From contig JAIXSD010000227.1 in the NCBI GenBank assembly GCA_027484885.1, positions 1 through 14,815 of the forward strand: a stretch of 14,815 nucleotides of DNA, written 5' to 3'. The position numbers were made by a program, and so were the translations under genes. Within the stretch, counting starts at the first letter, position 1. Every line of letters begins with the position of its first letter. The DNA comes from Rubrivivax sp. Its GTDB lineage: Bacteria > Pseudomonadota > Gammaproteobacteria > Burkholderiales > Burkholderiaceae_C. Below the pieces are notes generated by a model, which saw only the letters and a list, made by a program, of their open reading frames with translations, ran no database searches and had not been told where the DNA came from. Shown in pieces: positions 8,602 through 14,815 of the stretch.

Positions 8602-8618
8602 GGCGCTCTACGTGCCTG
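8602..8618 (-). promoter_or_regulatory. Candidate sigma-54 (RpoN) promoter of prsT
   Basis: On the minus strand the sequence is CAGGCACGTAGAGCGCC. Against the consensus YTGGCACG-N4-TTGCW it has the full GGCACG of the -24 element and the GC of the -12 element at the required 10-nt spacing; the T before GG and the TT before GC differ. The predicted start, about 12 nt downstream, would leave a leader of roughly 55 nt before the prsT ATG. Sigma-54 control with the enhancer-binding protein PrsR is known for PEP-CTERM systems, which supports the call. A TATAAA at about 8577 has no -35 partner. Confidence 0.55.
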
Positions 8619-8678
8619 ATGCTCTGGGCTAGGCGCGCAAAAACCTGACGGCTATTTTCAGCGCAAACGCCTGTGACA

Positions 8679-9377
8679 TCAGTACCGCAGGTCCAGGGTC
8701 AGCACATCATTGTCTCGTTTCATCTGGAAACGGGTCAGGAAGCTGTTGCCCAGCAGCACATGGCTCATCTGGCTGGGTACGACAATGGCCTCGATATTGC
8801 GGACCTCGACATCGCCGATGCGCACCGTATCCAACAACAGCGCATGGGCCGGCACGATGCCGTTGGCGGTCTGGGTCATGGTGCGGCGGCCATCGCGGTA
8901 GCGCAGGCCCATGCGTTCGGCTTCGGCCTGGCTGATGGAGATGGCGGTGGCACCGGTGTCGACCAGGAATTGGGTCGAGTGGCCGTTGATATTGCCGACC
9001 GTGGTGAAGTGGCCGCCGTGGCCTGAGGACAGCACGATCTGTCGGCCGGTGTTGGCCGCGGCGGCTCCGTCGCCCACCCGGCCCGGGGAGGCGCCCAGGG
9101 TGAGGCTGAGGCGGCGGCCTTTGACCTCGATCACGGCTTGCGCATCGGCCAGCGACACCAGCTTGACCCCGCGCACCGTCTCGCCCACGGGCACGGTGCG
9201 GGGCTCGCCGTCAATCAGCAGCAGCGCCGATTTGGCGCCCAGGCTGCCGTTGAAACTGACCACCTGGGCCTGGGCCGGGCTGTGCGCCGCCAGGCCCAGC
9301 ACCAAGCTCAGCAGCAGAAGCCCGAGGCCGGCGCGCGGGCTCTCAATCACGGAAATTGCCGTAGTCGAGCGGGACAT
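8679..9377 (-). CDS. Retropepsin-like aspartic protease, exported or membrane-anchored (TIGR02281 type)
   Basis: This 232-residue protein has a hydrophobic N-terminal segment (about 17-35) and a likely signal peptidase site after AQA (35-37), placing it in the periplasm or on the periplasmic face of the inner membrane. The active-site motif FLVDTGAT is at 137-144 with catalytic Asp140. Single-domain retropepsin-like enzymes carry one such motif and work as dimers. The C-terminal segment [11 protein letters not shown] (207-217) is the second family signature, the hydrophobic-Gly motif. The ATG at 9377 gives a complete signal peptide and overlaps the 3' end of yajQ by 35 bp, with AAGAG-like sequence before it. 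A GTG at 9350, overlapping the yajQ stop as GTGATTGA, is an alternative but would shorten the leader and lacks an SD. The substrate is unknown. It probably shares a transcript with yajQ. Confidence 0.85.
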   Translation of the reverse strand: MSRSTTAISVIESPRAGLGLLLLSLVLGLAAHSPAQAQVVSFNGSLGAKSALLLIDGEPRTVPVGETVRGVKLVSLADAQAVIEVKGRRLSLTLGASPGRVGDGAAAANTGRQIVLSSGHGGHFTTVGNINGHSTQFLVDTGATAISISQAEAERMGLRYRDGRRTMTQTANGIVPAHALLLDTVRIGDVEVRNIEAIVVPSQMSHVLLGNSFLTRFQMKRDNDVLTLDLRY

Positions 9378-9837
9378 CGGCCATCTCTTTTTTGAGCATA
9401 TTGATGGCCACTTGCAAGTCATCGCGGTTCTTGCCGGTGACGCGCACGGTGTCGCCCTGGATGGAGGCTTGCACCTTGATCTTGCTGTTCTTGATGGCCG
9501 AGACGATCTTCTTGGCCAGGTCGGACTCGATGCCGTTCTTGATCTTGTAGACCTGGCGCACCTTGTCGCCGCCGAGCTTTTCGACCTTGTCCTGCTTGTC
9601 CAGGAAGCTGATGACCACGCCTTGCTTGACCAGCTTGGCGTAGAGCACGGCCTCGATCTGCTCCAACTGGAAGTCACTCTCGCCCACCGAGTGAATTTCC
9701 TTTTCTTTTTCCTTCAGGGTGACTTCGGCAGCCGTGCCCTTGAAATCGAAGCGGGTGCTGATCTCCTTGATGCTGTTGTCGACCCCGTTGCGGATCTTGA
9801 CCATATCGGCTTCAAGGGTGGTGTCAAAACTGGGCAT
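9343..9837 (-). CDS. yajQ: YajQ family cyclic di-GMP-binding / nucleotide-binding protein
   Basis: This 164-residue soluble protein matches the YajQ (UPF0234) family over its whole length. It begins MPSFD and contains [18 protein letters not shown] (17-34), then [30 protein letters not shown], and ends with GNFRD. Members have two ferredoxin-like folds. Those from Xanthomonas and Pseudomonas bind cyclic di-GMP and act with transcription factors; others are reported to bind nucleic acids or nucleotides. Which applies here cannot be seen. The ATG at 9837 is preceded by AAGAAG about 10 nt upstream. It is divergent from murB with 65 bp between and overlaps the downstream protease gene by 35 bp. 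Confidence 0.95.
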   Translation of the reverse strand: MPSFDTTLEADMVKIRNGVDNSIKEISTRFDFKGTAAEVTLKEKEKEIHSVGESDFQLEQIEAVLYAKLVKQGVVISFLDKQDKVEKLGGDKVRQVYKIKNGIESDLAKKIVSAIKNSKIKVQASIQGDTVRVTGKNRDDLQVAINMLKKEMADVPLDYGNFRD

Positions 9838-9865
9838 ATGAATGGACTTCTTATTTCTGGTGGAG

Positions 9866-9881
9866 GGCGGGAGAGTCCGCC
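9866..9881. other. Stem-loop in the yajQ-murB divergent gap
   Basis: GGCGG-GAGAGT-CCGCC forms a perfect 5-bp stem ending 21 nt before the murB ATG. The loop contains GAGAG, which could serve as a Shine-Dalgarno for the alternative TTG start at 9882, and would be hidden or exposed by the stem. A regulatory role is speculative. Confidence 0.3.
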
Positions 9882-9902
9882 TTGTTCTGGGAAAATTCTG
9901 CC

Positions 9903-10979
9903 ATGTCGCAACCCGCTGTAAATCCCCCGAATGAGCTGACTGCCCCCGCCCTGCGGGTGGAGCGCGATGTCAATCTCAAGTCTTGCAACACCTTTGGCCT
10001 GCCGGCCACGGCGCGGCGCCTGGTGCGCATCCGCGAAGCAGCCGATGTGCGCCGTGTGGTGGACCACCCGGAGCTGGGCCGTGCGCCCAAGTTTGTGCTC
10101 GGCGGCGGCAGCAATCTGGTGCTGACCAAAGACCTCGACGCCGTGGTGTTGAAGATGGAGATTCCAGGCTTGCGGCTGCTGGAAGAACGTGCGGACGCAT
10201 GGATTATCGAGGCAGGCGCCGGCGTGCCCTGGCATGAGCTGGTGCAGTGGTGCGTGGAGCAGGGTTACCCGGGCCTGGAAAACATGGCCTTGATCCCGGG
10301 CACGGTGGGTGCTGCGCCAGTGCAGAACATCGGTGCCTACGGCCTGGAGATGAAGGACCGGCTCGACAGCGTCGAGGTGATGGACCTGGTCACCGGCCGG
10401 CCGGTGCGCCTGCCGGCCGAGGTTTGCAAGCTGGCTTACCGCGACAGCGTGTTCAAGCAAAGCGGCCCGGGCGGCCTGGCCGGCAAGAGCGTGATCACCT
10501 CGGTGCGCCTGCGCCTGCCCAAGCCCTGGCAGCCGGTGCTGGGTTATTTGGAGCTGGAGCGCAAGATGGCCGAAACCGGCATCAGCGCCCCGACGCCGCG
10601 CCAGATCTTCGACTGGGTCTGCGCCATCCGCCGCGCCAAGCTGCCCGATCCGGCCGTGATCGGCAATGCCGGCAGCTTCTTTAAGAACCCGGTGGTCACG
10701 CCCGAGCAATGCCGCGACATCATCGGCCGCGATCCCGGCATCGTTCACTACCCCATGCCGGACGGCAGCATCAAGCTGGCGGCCGGCTGGATGATCGATG
10801 CCTGCGGCTGGAAGGGCAAGACAGTGGGCGGCGCGGCCGTGTATGAAAAACAGGCCCTGGTGCTGGTCAACCGTGGTGAGGCGCGTGGCGCCGAGGTGGT
10901 GACCCTGGCGCGGGCGATTCAGGAAAGCGTCTACGGCCGTTTCGGCATTCGCCTGGAGCCTGAGCCGGTCTTGCTCTGA
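9903..10979 (+). CDS. murB: UDP-N-acetylenolpyruvoylglucosamine reductase MurB (type I)
   Basis: This 358-residue cytoplasmic flavoenzyme reduces UDP-GlcNAc-enolpyruvate to UDP-MurNAc with NADPH, the second committed step of peptidoglycan synthesis. An NTFGLPA opening (29-35) is followed by the FAD-binding GGGSNLVLT (67-75), [17 protein letters not shown] (131-147) and AYRDSVFK (178-185, Arg180). The catalytic [10 protein letters not shown] (254-263) has Ser258 as proton donor, and the C-terminal RLEPEP (350-355) carries the conserved Glu352. The length and the Tyr-loop region match the E. coli-like type I enzyme. The ATG at 9903 has only GGGAAAA upstream. A TTG at 9882, seven codons earlier and in frame, follows GGGAGAG and could be used instead. 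It faces the second hybrid kinase tail to tail with 40 bp between and no clear terminator. Confidence 0.96.
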   Translation: MSQPAVNPPNELTAPALRVERDVNLKSCNTFGLPATARRLVRIREAADVRRVVDHPELGRAPKFVLGGGSNLVLTKDLDAVVLKMEIPGLRLLEERADAWIIEAGAGVPWHELVQWCVEQGYPGLENMALIPGTVGAAPVQNIGAYGLEMKDRLDSVEVMDLVTGRPVRLPAEVCKLAYRDSVFKQSGPGGLAGKSVITSVRLRLPKPWQPVLGYLELERKMAETGISAPTPRQIFDWVCAIRRAKLPDPAVIGNAGSFFKNPVVTPEQCRDIIGRDPGIVHYPMPDGSIKLAAGWMIDACGWKGKTVGGAAVYEKQALVLVNRGEARGAEVVTLARAIQESVYGRFGIRLEPEPVLL

Positions 10980-11019
10980 GCCAGGCCGGGCGGAGTCGGC
11001 GGCCGCTGCACGGCAGGGC

Positions 11020-13319
<2,300 letters not shown>

Positions 13320-13323
<4 letters not shown>

Positions 13324-13949
13324 CGGACCTCCAAGGCCTTCAGTTGCCAGATGGAGCGGCTGTAGTAGACGCTGCTGCGCAGCTGCGGATCGCTGTCGTA
13401 GGGGTAGACGATGAAGAGCGGCCCTTTGTCTCGCAAAGCGATCGGCTTGCCATCGATCTGCAGGGCCAGCACGGGTTTGAAACGCGCGGCGTCGCTGACC
13501 GGGATGCTGACCTTGTAGTCATTGATGGCCCGCGCCTCCAGGGTCTGTCCCTGCACGCCCACCAGGTTCAACACGTCCTGCAGCAGCGGGCCGCTGAAGG
13601 TGCGTGGGGCCGGGTACCAGGGGGTCTGCGTGTGCAGCTGCTGCTGAGGCAGGGCGCTGAGCTGGGCCAGATCCAGCTGCACCGTCTTGCCAGGCCCGGC
13701 CTTGAGCGCGCCGCTGATGGTCAGCAGCACCGGCGCTTTGGCCGCCGGCTTGCTGTCCGCGGCGCTGGCCGCTTGGTCGACCTTGATGCCGACCTTGATG
13801 CCGGCCGGCGGCGTGGCCTGGCTCCAGGCGGCCAGGCTGGCGGTGAGCAAACTCAGGGCGACAAAGCTGCGCCAAAGATCGCGGCCTCGGCTTCGTTTCA
13901 AGGAAGCCGGGCAGGGCGAAGCAAGCAAGCGGCGCGCACGCATCGTCAT
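13320..13949 (-). CDS. Periplasmic SUOX-fold (molybdopterin-binding-like) protein, probable PruR-type pterin sensor
   Basis: This 209-residue protein has a signal peptide (basic n-region to about 27, hydrophobic 28-41, cleavage near AWSQA) and a Lys/Ala-rich linker to about residue 72. The rest is a sulfite-oxidase/YedY-like cofactor-binding fold: LTISGAL (76-82), [22 protein letters not shown] (110-131), [12 protein letters not shown] (139-150), [25 protein letters not shown] (159-183) and a C-terminal [10 protein letters not shown]. It is far shorter than catalytic molybdoenzymes and its mature part contains no cysteine, so it cannot ligate molybdenum. Agrobacterium PruR has this fold, binds pterins and controls its partner DcpA. 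By analogy this protein would bind a pterin and regulate the downstream kinase (inference). It overlaps the kinase gene by 4 bp and starts 50 bp after argG. Two ATGs (13949, 13943) lack an SD; the start is uncertain. Confidence 0.8.
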
Positions 13950-13999
13950 CGGGCCAGGGGCGCTGAGGAGGCAGACGGAGACTGAATGGGCGCTGGCGC

Positions 14000-14815
<816 letters not shown>

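Noticed and set aside
5599..8619. A 1006-codon plus-strand open frame opposite prsT
   Set aside because: No domain is recognisable and the composition mirrors the TPR repeats read backwards. The prsT frame is conserved and has a signal peptide.
8679..9677. A longer 332-codon reading of the retropepsin-like protease
   Set aside because: The first 100 codons are out of frame with and fully inside yajQ, have Arg/Ser-rich composition, and would bury the signal peptide mid-protein.
13950..13999. Terminator between argG and the pterin-binding-like gene
   Set aside because: GCGCTGAG and CTCAGCG can pair but there is no T-run, so termination here is not supported.

Overview
The window is G+C-rich, densely coded chromosomal DNA. 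Gene content (E. coli-type ArgG, type I MurB, YajQ, RsuA, RibF, plus PEP-CTERM/PrsT genes) points to a betaproteobacterium of the order Burkholderiales, probably a Roseateles/Paucibacter-like member. That placement is inferred from protein style and was not tested by database search. I saw no tRNA, rRNA, CRISPR array or insertion sequence.

Layout. Positions 1-3098 (minus strand) carry rsuA, then an orphan hybrid histidine kinase with a six-helix membrane sensor, then the first 33 codons of ribF running off the left edge. Divergent from rsuA, across a 229-bp gap that holds an unusual 9-bp tandem repeat (GACAGGGCC), is a plus-strand isoaspartyl peptidase/asparaginase gene. Its transcript meets a minus-strand PEP-CTERM gene at a shared bidirectional terminator (4409-4436).

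Positions 4464-8618 form a PEP-CTERM module. It has an exported protein with a C-terminal VPEPGS sorting signal and a Cys/Gln motif pair resembling an internal-thioester domain, a 331-bp gap rich in inverted and direct repeats, and the large TPR protein PrsT. PrsT is preceded by a good match to a sigma-54 (-24/-12) promoter, which fits the known RpoN/PrsK-PrsR control of PEP-CTERM systems. No exosortase gene is in the window. Upstream, on the same strand, are yajQ and a retropepsin-like periplasmic protease that overlap at their ends. Divergent from yajQ is murB.

Positions 11020-14815 (minus strand) read argG (C-terminal 271 codons, running off the right edge), a periplasmic SUOX-fold, pterin-binding-like protein, and a second hybrid histidine kinase with receiver and Hpt domains. 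The last two genes overlap at GTGA. The periplasmic protein has no cysteine in its mature part, so it cannot hold molybdenum like sulfite oxidases. It looks like a PruR-type pterin sensor feeding the kinase next door, and this pair is the most interesting candidate signalling system in the window.
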